64,000 nucleotides of DNA from Qipengyuania gaetbuli (GTDB lineage Bacteria; Pseudomonadota; Alphaproteobacteria; Sphingomonadales; Sphingomonadaceae), in NCBI RefSeq assembly GCF_020524765.1, contig NZ_JAIVLR010000001.1, forward strand, positions 1,612,001 to 1,676,000, read 5' to 3'. A program made the position numbers and the translations under genes. Below the pieces are notes generated by a model. That model searched no databases. It was not told where the DNA came from and saw only the letters and a program-made list of their open reading frames with translations. Within the stretch, counting starts at the first letter, position 1. Each line of letters begins with the position of its first letter. Positions 20,454 to 28,557 of this stretch are shown here, one piece after another.

Positions 20454-20912
20454 TCACGCCGCCCGCCGCGAGGCGAGGAGCGCGTCGAGCGACAGCGCCC
20501 CGCCGCCGCGCGAAACGAGAATCGCAGCCATGGCAACCCAGACGATATGCGTGCTCCACCAGGCCTCCGGATAAACGAAGAGCTGGATCACCAGCGTCAT
20601 TCCCAGCAGCGACAGCGCGGCAAAGCGCGTGAACAATCCGGCGACCAGAAGGGCGGGAAACAGGTGCTCGGCATAGGTGGCCAGCGGTGCCGCGATGTCG
20701 GCGGGCAGGGGCAGGCCGGTATATTCGTATTCGAACAGGAAGACGGCATTGTCGCTGACAGTCAGCGCCGTGCCGTCCTCCACCTTGGTGCGGCCCGAGC
20801 GCCAGAAAATCCCGGCCAGCGCCACGCGGGTGAGAAGCAGTGCGAGGCTTTCCGGCCCGCGCGATGCGAGCCAGGCGGCCAGGCGGTCGTAGGGGGTCAG
20901 TACTCGCTGCAT
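20454..20912 (-). CDS. DoxX-family membrane protein
   Basis: A 152-residue protein with four hydrophobic helices and the DoxX pattern: LLLTRVALAGIFWRSGRTKV near the N-terminus, FEYEY followed by a Pro-rich loop, LATYAEHLFPALLVAGLFTR and LGMTLVIQLFVYPEAW. It lies 25 bases upstream of sigF and 48 downstream of the bufA1-like gene, inside the same transcript. DoxX-like proteins are frequent in bufferin loci, where they may take part in membrane redox handling; the precise reaction is unknown. Confidence 0.9.
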   Translation of the reverse strand: MQRVLTPYDRLAAWLASRGPESLALLLTRVALAGIFWRSGRTKVEDGTALTVSDNAVFLFEYEYTGLPLPADIAAPLATYAEHLFPALLVAGLFTRFAALSLLGMTLVIQLFVYPEAWWSTHIVWVAMAAILVSRGGGALSLDALLASRRAA

Positions 20913-20960
20913 GTCTCACCTCGTCATGGGCTGGCCGGGCAGGCGGGAGGGACGCGTGGC

Positions 20961-21248
20961 TCAGCGCTTCACGGGCGTGAGCGAACCCTTGCCCTTGGGC
21001 GTGGAGATGGTTTCGCAGCTGCCCTTCTTGACCAGCTTCCAGGCATCGCCCTGCCAGTCGCGGGTGGACGTGCCTGCGCAGCTGGTGCCGGGGCCGGCGG
21101 CGCAGTCGTTCTCGCCTGCCTTGGCGACGCCGTAGCACTTCTCCATCGCCGGTTTCTTCTGCGCGGCGGCAGGGCTGGCGGCGAGCGTGGCGGCGATGCC
21201 GGCAGTGAGGGCAAGACCCGCAAGGCGGGCGATCGATTGATTGTGCAT
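20961..21248 (-). CDS. bufA1: BufA1-like (DUF2282) bufferin precursor
   Basis: A 95-residue precursor with a signal peptide ([22 protein letters not shown]) and a short cysteine-rich mature part with C38, C49, C57 and C78, in the DUF2282 order [15 protein letters not shown]...SCAG...GSCE. In described bufferins, an MNIO enzyme (BufB, with BufC) modifies core cysteines, and the exported product sequesters copper. No bufB or bufC lies in this transcript, so the enzymes encoded on the other arm would have to act in trans. ATG at 21246-21248; the promoter-like motif lies 62-87 bases upstream. Confidence 0.88.
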   Translation of the reverse strand: MHNQSIARLAGLALTAGIAATLAASPAAAQKKPAMEKCYGVAKAGENDCAAGPGTSCAGTSTRDWQGDAWKLVKKGSCETISTPKGKGSLTPVKR

Positions 21249-21309
21249 GGCAAGTCTCTCTTGTTCTCGAATGCTGTGTCGGGGCGGGGGCGCCGCAACT
21301 GGCAGGTCA

Positions 21310-21335
21310 TTCGGGGCGAGAGGCGGGGCGGTTAC
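21310..21335 (-). promoter_or_regulatory. SigF-type promoter GTAACC-N16-CGAA driving bufA1-doxX-sigF-nrsF
   Basis: On the minus strand, GTAACC (21335-21330) is followed by exactly 16 bases and CGAA (21313-21310). This is the bipartite element described for Caulobacter SigF-dependent promoters. The start codon of bufA1 lies 62 bases downstream of the -10 element. Confidence 0.8.
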
Positions 21336-21358
21336 GCCGGCTTGTGAAAAAATTGCCT

Positions 21359-21384
21359 GTAACCGGTCGCTTGCCGGGGGCGAA
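21359..21384 (+). promoter_or_regulatory. SigF-type promoter GTAACC-N16-CGAA driving bufA2-bufB-bufC
   Basis: GTAACC at 21359-21364, 16 bases, then CGAA at 21381-21384. It is the plus-strand counterpart of the minus-strand element 24 bases away, with identical hexamer, spacer length and -10. The bufA2-like ATG is 50 bases downstream. Confidence 0.8.
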
Positions 21385-21433
21385 GGATGCCGGGTGCACC
21401 GACGCACGCATCAGATCACAAGGAATGGATGCC

Positions 21434-21721
21434 ATGAACCTCGCTACCCGCAAGACAGCCACCGCCGCCGCCGCCGCGGCCTTTGCCCTTTCGTCGATGA
21501 GCGCGCTTGCCGCGCCTGCCCCCGCCGGCAGCAGCGGCGCGGCGATCGCCGCTGACGATACCGTCCATTGCTACGGCGTGCACAGCTGCAAGGGCCAGGC
21601 CGACTGCGCCACCAGCGAGAACGCCTGCAAGGGCCAGAACGAATGCAAGGGCCACGGCTTCAAGGCAATGAAGGCGGGCGAATGCCTGACCAAGGGCGGG
21701 ACGATCGGCGACATCGGCTGA
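21434..21721 (+). CDS. bufA2: BufA2-like bufferin precursor, six core cysteines
   Basis: A 95-residue precursor. The signal peptide ([21 protein letters not shown]) is followed by a mature part with cysteines at 46, 52, 58, 65, 71 and 84 in the order [14 protein letters not shown]...[13 protein letters not shown]...GEC. This spacing is the BufA2 type, distinct from the divergent BufA1-like gene. The start at 21434 is chosen over ATG 21425 because an AAGGA sequence ends about ten bases upstream of the former and abuts the latter. It is followed by bufB after 105 bases. Copper binding after cysteine modification is inferred from described bufferins. Confidence 0.88.
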   Translation: MNLATRKTATAAAAAAFALSSMSALAAPAPAGSSGAAIAADDTVHCYGVHSCKGQADCATSENACKGQNECKGHGFKAMKAGECLTKGGTIGDIG

Positions 21722-21826
21722 TCTCACTGCCCCAAGCGGGCGGCCCGGCGTGCGGGGGATCCTCCCCCTTCGTATCCCCCAACGTCCCTCGCCGGGTCGC
21801 CTTTTCCCATGCTGCCGGAGACAACC

Positions 21827-22654
21827 ATGACGAGCATCGCGCCCTTCCACGGCTTCGGCCTCGGCCTCAGGCGGACGCATTATGCGGACTTCCTCGAAGG
21901 CGACGTGCCGGTCGATTTCGTCGAGGTGATCTCGGAAAACTACATGGTGGAAGGCGGCAAGCCGCTGCGCATCCTGGAACAGGTGCGCGCGAAGCATCCG
22001 GTGATCCTCCACGGCGTTTCGCTGTCGATCGGCTCGGCCCACGGGATGGACCACGATTACCTTGCGAAGCTGAAGGCGCTGATCGACCGGATCGAGCCGC
22101 TCTGGGCGTCCGACCATTTGTGCTGGACGCACAACAGCGCCCATAATTCGCACGACCTCCTGCCCCTGCCGCTCACGCGCGAGGCGCTGGAGGTAGTGTG
22201 TGAGAATATCGACCGTGCGCAGACCGCGCTCGGCCGCGTAATGCTGTTCGAGAACCCGTCTAGCTATCTCACCTTTCCGGAGGACGAGATGGCGGAATGG
22301 GAGTTTCTGTCCGAAATGGCGCGGCGCACGGGGTGCTACCTGCTGCTCGACGTGAACAACGTCCATGTCAGCGCGCAGAACCATGGCTTCTCGGCGCAGG
22401 ACTACATCGCCGGCCTGCCGCTCGACCGCGTGCGCCAGATCCACCTTGCCGGACACACGCCGGGCGAGATCGTCATCGACACGCACGACCGTGAGGTCTG
22501 CGGCGAGGTGTGGGCGCTTTACGCGGAAACCGTGGCCCGCACCGGTCCCGTCGCCACCATGATCGAACGCGACGACAAGATCCCCCCGCTGGCCGAATTG
22601 CTCGGCGAACTCGACCACGCCCGCGCACTGGCGGCGCAGCGGATCGCGGCATGA
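21827..22654 (+). CDS. bufB: MNIO (DUF692) bufferin-modifying enzyme BufB
   Basis: A 275-residue multinuclear non-heme iron oxidase. DUF692 landmarks in order are GFGLGLRRTHYADFL, DFVEVISENYM, ILHGVSLSIGSAHGMD, SDHLCW, ENPSSYL, LLLDVNNVHVSA, IHLAGHTPG and DTHDREV, supplying the His, Asp and Glu iron ligands on a TIM barrel. Enzymes of this family convert precursor cysteines to thiooxazole-type groups. GGAG at 21817-21820 supports the ATG at 21827. The gene overlaps bufC by four bases, matching the obligate BufB/BufC partnership. Confidence 0.93.
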   Translation: MTSIAPFHGFGLGLRRTHYADFLEGDVPVDFVEVISENYMVEGGKPLRILEQVRAKHPVILHGVSLSIGSAHGMDHDYLAKLKALIDRIEPLWASDHLCWTHNSAHNSHDLLPLPLTREALEVVCENIDRAQTALGRVMLFENPSSYLTFPEDEMAEWEFLSEMARRTGCYLLLDVNNVHVSAQNHGFSAQDYIAGLPLDRVRQIHLAGHTPGEIVIDTHDREVCGEVWALYAETVARTGPVATMIERDDKIPPLAELLGELDHARALAAQRIAA

Positions 22655-23403
22655 GTGCGCTTGCCCAGGTGCAGGACGCGATGCTGGCGCGTATCCTCGA
22701 CGAGGACCTGCCGCTTCTGCCTGGCTGGACCCCGCGCCATGCAGCGGGGCTTGCGGTCTATCGCAACAATTATCGCTCCGCGCTGGTCGAGGCGCTGCGA
22801 TCCACTTTCGAGCGGACCGCGCGGCTGGTCGGCGAGGACAGTTTCGAGCGCGCCGCCGCGCATCACGTGATTACCCATCCTCCAACCAGTTGGACCCTCG
22901 ACCTTGCAGGCGAGGGGTTCGATGCGACCTGCGCGCAGCTGTTCGCGCAGGACCCCGAAGTTGCCGAGCTCGCCTGGCTGGAATGGGCCATGCACCGCGC
23001 CTTCGTCGCGCGCGATGCGGCAAGGCTCGACGGGGCGGGGTTTGCTGCAGCGACGGCGAGCTACGGCGATGCGGACTGGGCCGGATTGCGGCTGCGCTTC
23101 GTGCCCGGCATCGCTCTACGCACGCTCCGTCACGACGTGAAACGTCTCTGGTCAGACAGGGACGCGCACCTTCTGGAAGAGGTCGCCTGCTGCATCGTCT
23201 GGCGCGAGGGTGAGCGGCCGGTTTTCCAGCAGGTACCCTTGCCCGAGGGGGAGGCCCTGTCCGCCATGGAGCGGGGCGCAAGTTTCGCCGAAGCCTGCGA
23301 GCTGTTGTCCGGCCTGCTGGGCGAGGACGAGGCACCGGCCGCCGCCGGGGCCATGCTCGCACGCTGGCTGGCAGAAGGGCTGGTGGAAACCCTCGCTCAG
23401 TAA
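22651..23403 (+). CDS. bufC: BufC (DUF2063), partner protein of BufB
   Basis: A 250-residue protein with the DUF2063 N-terminal helical domain: LPLLPGWTPRHAAGLAVYRNNYRSALVEALRSTFERTARLVGEDSFERAA. In related systems this protein binds the precursor leader and delivers it to the MNIO enzyme. The start ATG at 22651 overlaps the bufB stop (ATGA). The C-terminal half is less conserved and ends with a winged-helix-like stretch. The stop overlaps the convergent SDR gene by seven bases. Confidence 0.92.
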   Translation: MSALAQVQDAMLARILDEDLPLLPGWTPRHAAGLAVYRNNYRSALVEALRSTFERTARLVGEDSFERAAAHHVITHPPTSWTLDLAGEGFDATCAQLFAQDPEVAELAWLEWAMHRAFVARDAARLDGAGFAAATASYGDADWAGLRLRFVPGIALRTLRHDVKRLWSDRDAHLLEEVACCIVWREGERPVFQQVPLPEGEALSAMERGASFAEACELLSGLLGEDEAPAAAGAMLARWLAEGLVETLAQ

Positions 23404-24362
23404 GCGAAGGTTTCGCCCACCATTTCCTCGCTTATCGCCCACAGGCGGTCGGCATTGCCCTTGTCGATGGCATAGCTGCGCACGCCGCCGCCGGGGCTTT
23501 CGTCGTCCTGGTCGGCCACGTGGCAATTCTCGCAATAGAGCCCGCCTGCGCCTTCCAGCTCTTCCGCCGTGGCTGCCCAGCAAGTCGTCGCCGCGCCTTG
23601 CGGGATGGACTTGAAGGGTTCGGGCGTCTGGCCCGATGCTTCCGCGTTCTTGCGGATACGCTCGACCAGATCGGCCATGTCCTGTTCGGTCATGTGACGG
23701 CTGAGATTGGTCATGATGCCGCCCGGGTGCAGCGAATAGGCATGGATGCCCTTGTCGGCGAGACGGTCCTCGAGGCCCACGGCGAAGAGCACGTTGGCGG
23801 TCTTGGACTGTCCGTAGCTCTGCCATTTCTCGTATTCGCGGCGCTCGAAATTGGGATCGTCGAAATCGACCGGCGCGATGTGATGGCCGCGGCTCGACAG
23901 GTTTACGATGCGCGGACGCTCGCCCTGCTCGAGCAGCGGGACGAGGTGATTGGTCAGCACGAAATGCCCGAGGTGGTTGGTGCCGAACTGCATCTCGAAC
24001 CCGTCGGCGGTCTTGGCCTCGTCGCAGGCCATGACGCCTGCGTTGTTGATCAGGAGATCGATCTTGTCGAACCGCTCGTTCGCTTCCTTCGCAGCCGCCC
24101 GCACACTGTCGAGCGAAGCGAGATCGCAGACCAGCGTTTCCACGCTGGCGCCGGTTTCCTGCGAAATTTCCGATGCGGCTTCGGCCAGCTTGGCTTCGTC
24201 GCGGCCGGACAGGATCAAATGCGCGCCTTTCGCGCCCATGGCCCGTGCCGTTTCGCGTCCGAGGCCGGAATAGGCGCCGGTAATCAGCACCGTCCTGCCG
24301 GTCAGATCCTTGCCTTCGAGGACTTCGTCCGCCGTGCTTTCATAACCGAACTTGCTCATCAT
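23397..24362 (-). CDS. SDR-family NAD(P)-dependent oxidoreductase
   Basis: A 321-residue short-chain dehydrogenase with the N-terminal cofactor motif TGAYSGLG (residues 28-35), LVCDLASLDSV, the structural LINNAGVM, a catalytic serine in NLSSRGH and YGQSK (Tyr-x3-Lys). The length and GTNHLGHF motif resemble retinol-dehydrogenase-like or WWOX-type SDRs rather than classical 250-residue ones. The physiological substrate is unknown. Either of two adjacent ATG codons (24362 or 24359) may be used. Confidence 0.9.
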   Translation of the reverse strand: MMSKFGYESTADEVLEGKDLTGRTVLITGAYSGLGRETARAMGAKGAHLILSGRDEAKLAEAASEISQETGASVETLVCDLASLDSVRAAAKEANERFDKIDLLINNAGVMACDEAKTADGFEMQFGTNHLGHFVLTNHLVPLLEQGERPRIVNLSSRGHHIAPVDFDDPNFERREYEKWQSYGQSKTANVLFAVGLEDRLADKGIHAYSLHPGGIMTNLSRHMTEQDMADLVERIRKNAEASGQTPEPFKSIPQGAATTCWAATAEELEGAGGLYCENCHVADQDDESPGGGVRSYAIDKGNADRLWAISEEMVGETFAY

Positions 24363-24395
24363 CCTGTCTCCCCTTGGGCAGGGTGCGGCTTAGCA

Positions 24396-24437
24396 CAAAG
24401 GAAAGGGGGCGCGAGACCTTATCGTCCCGCGCCCCCT
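24396..24437 (-). terminator. Terminator of the TM-helix channel-like gene
   Basis: A strong hairpin at 24404-24437 (AGGGGGCGCG with CGCGCCCCCT, extended by GAC/GTC) is followed on the minus strand by TTTCCTTT. It lies about 24 bases after the minus-strand stop at 24461. Confidence 0.6.
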
Positions 24438-24460
24438 CCTTGCGTCCCCTTGGGGTCTCG

Positions 24461-25702
24461 TTATGCGCCCGGCGGCAGCGGGTCGTTGGCCGTGCCCGCC
24501 TTGCGCTTCTTCGGCTTCGGAGCAGCGCCTGCAGCACCGGCGAGGTCGCTGTCCATCTGGTCGAGCTTGCGTGCCGCCCAGTCGCGTCCGCCGAGGCCGA
24601 AGGCGAGTGCGCCTGCGACCGCGACACCCGCGATCAGGATGGTCAGCGCATTGGCCGGGATCATCCCGCCGATGCCGGTGAACTGCAGGCCCATGAAGAC
24701 GAACAGGATGATCGTCGCCCAGCGCACGATGGTCGCCGCGGTCGCGTTCTCCCCGTCGCCCGAGATGAGCCGGGCCAGCAAATTGGCGATGAAGAAGCCG
24801 AAGGCGATCACCACCGCACCGAAGATCACCTTGCCGCCCAGTTCGAGCACGGCATCGAGGATCGCGGTCAGTTCGGGAAAGCCCAGCAACCTGGTCGCCG
24901 CGATGGCGAAGAACAGGATGATGGCCACCTGCACGACGCGGGCGATGATGGTGGATGCGCGGGCATTTTCGCCCATCATCCCGCTTTCCGCCAGCGCCCT
25001 GTCGACGCCGAGGCCGGGCAGGACTTCCTTCAGCACCTGCACCACGAACTTGCTGATCAGGTAGCCGATGCCCAGCAGCACCGCGGCAGCGATGATGTTC
25101 GGGATGGCGTTGAAGATCAGCTGCAGCATGGAACTGGCAGGCCGTGAGATGCTCTCGATATTGAGCGCATCGAGCGCCATGATCGCCACGAAGATCACGA
25201 TCACCGCATAGACGATGGTCGCGATCGTATTGCTGATCGCGGTGTTGCCGGTGACATTGTCGACCCCGCCGCGATTGGCCCATTTGTCGAAATCGACCGT
25301 CTGCAGCGTGGTGACGATGAGATCGCGCACGATCCGCGCCACCATCAGGCCGATGAAGAAGATCAGCCCTGCACCCACCAGGTTCGGGATGAACGCGACC
25401 ACGTTTTCGAGCAGGCTGTCGACCGGCCCTGCCACGGCGCCGAGGCCCAGTACCTGCAGGATCACCAGCAGGCCGAACAGCCAGATCAGCAGCGAGACGA
25501 TCTTGCCGAGCGATGCCCCCAGCGACGAACCGCTGCCGGTGCCCCGCTGGAAGAAGGATATGTTGTCGACCAGCTTGGCGAATGCCCACTTGGCCGCTTT
25601 CGCCGCAGCCCAGGTTATGAGCAGGACGATAAGTGCAAGTCCGACCTTTTCGATGACGGTCATCGCCACCTCTTCGTCGAAGCGATATCTACCGATTTGC
25701 AT
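24461..25702 (-). CDS. Mechanosensitive-channel-like TM-helix repeat protein
   Basis: A 413-residue membrane protein with repeated hydrophobic segments of the TM_helix type found in CmpX-like and MscS-related proteins: KIVSLLIWLFGLLVILQVLGL, FIPNLVGAGLIFFIGLMVARIVRD, FNAIPNIIAAAVLLGIGYLISKFV and LGGKVIFGAVVIAFGFFIANLLARLI. The repeated unit explains the length. A soluble Lys-rich tail (KPKKRKAG) follows. GGAGAGGTTTC upstream of the ATG at 25700-25702 selects that start over the longer frame to 25777. A role in osmotic or envelope stress is suggested by the family only. Confidence 0.82.
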   Translation of the reverse strand: MQIGRYRFDEEVAMTVIEKVGLALIVLLITWAAAKAAKWAFAKLVDNISFFQRGTGSGSSLGASLGKIVSLLIWLFGLLVILQVLGLGAVAGPVDSLLENVVAFIPNLVGAGLIFFIGLMVARIVRDLIVTTLQTVDFDKWANRGGVDNVTGNTAISNTIATIVYAVIVIFVAIMALDALNIESISRPASSMLQLIFNAIPNIIAAAVLLGIGYLISKFVVQVLKEVLPGLGVDRALAESGMMGENARASTIIARVVQVAIILFFAIAATRLLGFPELTAILDAVLELGGKVIFGAVVIAFGFFIANLLARLISGDGENATAATIVRWATIILFVFMGLQFTGIGGMIPANALTILIAGVAVAGALAFGLGGRDWAARKLDQMDSDLAGAAGAAPKPKKRKAGTANDPLPPGA

Positions 25703-25811
25703 GAAACCTCTCCCCATTGGTTCCCCTACGGCATGGCCTATCACGCTGTCGGAAATATCCAAAAATCCACGAAACACTGGAGTGGATAACTTTGGCTGCT
25801 ATCACGCTCGC

Positions 25812-26819
25812 ATGAGAGGATTTTCCACCCGCTTCGCCTTCGCGGCCACGGGCTTCGCGCTCGCCGTTTCGTACCCCGTCTCGGCGCAGGACCATGCGCA
25901 GGCCGGATGGTCGCTCGCCATCCATGGCGGCGCCGGCACCATCGCGCGCGACAGCATGACGCCCGAAGAGGACGCCGCGCATCGCGCTGCCTTGCAGGCC
26001 GCGCTCGATGCTGGCGCGAAAGTGCTGGCCGAAGGCGGCAGCGCGCTCGATGCGATCGAGGCGGCGATCCTGATCATGGAAGACGAGCCGCGCTTCAACG
26101 CGGGCAAGGGCGCGGTCTACACCTGGGACGCGACGCACGAACTCGATGCCTCCATCATGGACGGCCGCACGCGCGATGCCGGCGCGGTCGCAGGCGTCAC
26201 CACCGTACGCAATCCCATCCTGCTCGCGCGCAAGGTGATGACCGACAGCCCCCACGTGATGCTGTCGGGCAAAGGCGCGGAAAGCTTCGCCGCGGAACAG
26301 GGCATCGAGCTCGTCCCGCCGAGCTATTTCGATACCGAGTTCCGCCTGAAAGCGCTGGAACGGATGAAGGCGAAGCAGCTGTCCGCGCTCGATGTGGACG
26401 TGAAATTCGGCACGGTCGGCGCAGTGGCTCTCGACAGGCACGGCAACCTGGCCGCAGGCACTTCTACCGGCGGCATGACCGGCAAGCGCTGGGGCCGCGT
26501 GGGCGATGCGCCGATCATCGGGGCCGGCACCTATGCCGACGACCGCGCCTGCGCCGTGTCGGCGACCGGCTGGGGCGAGTTTTTCATCCGCGTGGGCGTC
26601 GCCCGCTCGATCTGCGCACTCATGGAATACGAGGATCAAAGTGCGCAGGCTGCCAGCGACGCGGTCATGGACGACGTGAAGGCGCTGGGCGGCGATGGCG
26701 GCGTAATCGTCGTCTCACCGTCGGGCGAGGCTGTCTTCAGCTTCAACACCGCCGGCATGTACCGTGGCCGCGCCACCAGTGCAGGCGTCAACGAAGTCGC
26801 GATATACGGGGACGAATAG
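25812..26819 (+). CDS. Exported isoaspartyl peptidase / L-asparaginase (Ntn hydrolase)
   Basis: A 335-residue plant-type asparaginase with a signal peptide (FAATGFALAVSYPVSAQ). The alpha chain starts with WSLAIHGGAGTI and contains the NAGKGAVYTWDATHELDASIMDG segment. Autocleavage before T201 in FGTVGAVALDRHGN would expose the N-terminal threonine nucleophile; GTSTGGMTGK completes the active site. Most characterised relatives are cytosolic, so the export signal is notable. It hydrolyses isoaspartyl peptides or asparagine by family knowledge. Confidence 0.9.
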   Translation: MRGFSTRFAFAATGFALAVSYPVSAQDHAQAGWSLAIHGGAGTIARDSMTPEEDAAHRAALQAALDAGAKVLAEGGSALDAIEAAILIMEDEPRFNAGKGAVYTWDATHELDASIMDGRTRDAGAVAGVTTVRNPILLARKVMTDSPHVMLSGKGAESFAAEQGIELVPPSYFDTEFRLKALERMKAKQLSALDVDVKFGTVGAVALDRHGNLAAGTSTGGMTGKRWGRVGDAPIIGAGTYADDRACAVSATGWGEFFIRVGVARSICALMEYEDQSAQAASDAVMDDVKALGGDGGVIVVSPSGEAVFSFNTAGMYRGRATSAGVNEVAIYGDE

Positions 26820-27022
26820 CTCCGAGTCGCGAGGCGGCGGCGGGTCGCGAAAGCCGCGATCTGGCCTGCTTTTCAGGCGTTTGCGCCCCTCTTTTGACTC
26901 TCGGGACGGCAAGGCGCAGCCTGCCGCCAGCGTTGGGGGACGAAAATCCATCACAACGGGCCGCGTAAGGTCCTGACGCCGAAGTCACGGGTCGTTCAAC
27001 TCGTCACCTAGGAGTCACAACC
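26820..27022. other. Intergenic region without recognisable gene
   Basis: This 203-base gap contains no supported reading frame. It ends with a clear TAGGAG ribosome binding site for the following gene. Confidence 0.3.
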
Positions 27023-27472
27023 ATGAAATCACTTACCAAATCCGTGCTCGCCGCGGGCGCGCTGCTTGTCGCCATGCCGCAGACTGCCGTGGCGCAGGAC
27101 CAGTACCCGCTCAAGGGCGCGGAATGGATCGAGGTCACCGGCATCAGCCTTGAGGACGGCGGGGGCCTCCAATATGCCAACTGGCTGGCAGGCGAATGGC
27201 GCAAGCGCATGGACTATGCCGTCTCGCAGGGCTGGATCGAAAGTTACGAGATCTGGTCGAACGCCTATGCGCGCCAGGGCGAGCCCGACATGTGGCTCCT
27301 CACGCGCTTCGACGATCTCGCAAGCAACGAGGAATTCGAAGAGCGCGGCAAGAAGATGCGCGCCTACATGCAGCGCAACATCCAGCAGCTGCAGTCCGAA
27401 AGCGGCGACCGGGCGAAATACCGCACCGTGCTCGGCGATGTGCTGATCAAGCGCCTCGTCTGGCGCGACTGA
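27023..27472 (+). CDS. Exported protein of unknown function
   Basis: A 149-residue protein with a signal peptide (LAAGALLVAMPQTAVAQ). The mature domain starts GAEWIEVTGISLEDGGG and contains YANWLAGEWRKRMDYAVSQGWIESYEIW, resembling dimeric alpha/beta-barrel-type proteins in secondary structure order, but I cannot assign a family. TAGGAG precedes the ATG. It is a single-gene unit followed by a hairpin. Confidence 0.72.
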   Translation: MKSLTKSVLAAGALLVAMPQTAVAQDQYPLKGAEWIEVTGISLEDGGGLQYANWLAGEWRKRMDYAVSQGWIESYEIWSNAYARQGEPDMWLLTRFDDLASNEEFEERGKKMRAYMQRNIQQLQSESGDRAKYRTVLGDVLIKRLVWRD

Positions 27473-27486
27473 CGATTGCCCCCCGG

Positions 27487-27519
27487 GAGAAGGCGGGTCG
27501 CCCTGCGGCCCGTCTTCTC
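27487..27519. terminator. Likely bidirectional terminator between convergent genes
   Basis: GAGAAGGCGGG pairs with CCCGTCTTCTC (one G-T pair) around an 11-base loop, between the stop of the exported protein at 27472 and the stop of pheA at 27531. The T-run is poor, so the call is tentative. Confidence 0.5.
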
Positions 27520-27530
27520 TTGGTCTGCGC

Positions 27531-28424
27531 CTACCCGCGCTTGCGCGCGCGCGGATAGCTGCCGAGCAGGCGGACCTCGTTGGTCTGGAATGCCAGTTCC
27601 TCCAGCGCGGTGTCGACCCGCGCATCGCCCGGCGCGCCTTCGATATCGGCGAAGAACATGGTCGCTGCGAAGCTCGCGCCCTTCTGGTAGCTTTCCAGCT
27701 TGGTCATGTTGACGCCGTTCGTGGCAAAGCAGCCCAGCGCCTTGTAAAGCGCGGCGGGGATGTTCTTCACCTCGAAGATGAAGGTCGTCATCGCATCGAC
27801 ACCGGCCAGCGCGCCCGGCGCGAGCGGTTCCTTCGCCAGCACGACGAAGCGCGTGGTGTTGTCATGCGCGTCCTCGACCGCGTCTTCCACGATCCTGAGG
27901 CCGTAGAGATCGGCAGCAAGCGGCGGGGCGATGGCGGCGATATTCGCCTCGCCCGTCTCCGCCACATAGGCCGCTGCGCCCGCCGTATCGGCATAGCTCA
28001 TGCCGGTGATGCCCCGCGCGCGCAGGAATTCGCGCGACTGGCCGAGCGCTTGCGGATGGCTGTAGGCCGCCTCGAACGGACCGTCGCCGACCGCCATCAG
28101 CGCATGGGTGATGCGCATGAAATGTTCGGCCACGATCGCCAGCCCGCTTTCGGGCAGCAGGAAGTGGATATCCGCCACGCGGCCGTGCTGGCTGTTCTCG
28201 ATCGGGATCATCGCGCAGCCGGCCGCGCCGCTCTTCACGGCATCGAGCGCATCCTCGAAACTGAAACAGGGCAGGGGCAGCGCTTCGGGCGCGAACTGCA
28301 TCGCCGCCTGGTGCGAATTGGAACCGGGCGCACCGCCGAAAGCGATGGCGCGCGCGGGTTCCTCGGCGGCGGCGGCGCGCATGGAATCGACCATGGCGAG
28401 GGCGGGCTTGGCGAAATTACGCAT
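27531..28424 (-). CDS. pheA: Prephenate dehydratase
   Basis: A 297-residue monofunctional PDT that converts prephenate to phenylpyruvate in phenylalanine synthesis. The catalytic domain shows IAFGGAPGSNSHQAA, PIENSQHGRVADIHFLL, SHPQALGQ and NTTRFVVL; the C-terminal ACT regulatory domain has FEVKNIPAALYKALGCFATNGVNMTKLESYQ, the ESxP/Q-type phenylalanine-binding motif. No chorismate mutase domain is present. It stands alone and divergent from the cytochrome c gene. Confidence 0.95.
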   Translation of the reverse strand: MRNFAKPALAMVDSMRAAAAEEPARAIAFGGAPGSNSHQAAMQFAPEALPLPCFSFEDALDAVKSGAAGCAMIPIENSQHGRVADIHFLLPESGLAIVAEHFMRITHALMAVGDGPFEAAYSHPQALGQSREFLRARGITGMSYADTAGAAAYVAETGEANIAAIAPPLAADLYGLRIVEDAVEDAHDNTTRFVVLAKEPLAPGALAGVDAMTTFIFEVKNIPAALYKALGCFATNGVNMTKLESYQKGASFAATMFFADIEGAPGDARVDTALEELAFQTNEVRLLGSYPRARKRG

Positions 28425-28557
28425 GGGATGCCGCTGCTAGGCACCACTTGCACCCATCGCAAGCGCTATTGCACAGGGCGGACTTGCACGAAGGCGCGCA
28501 CGGCACTAGAGCGGCGCGCAACCATAGATCACACGGATTCTCGCAGGTTCTCACGCA

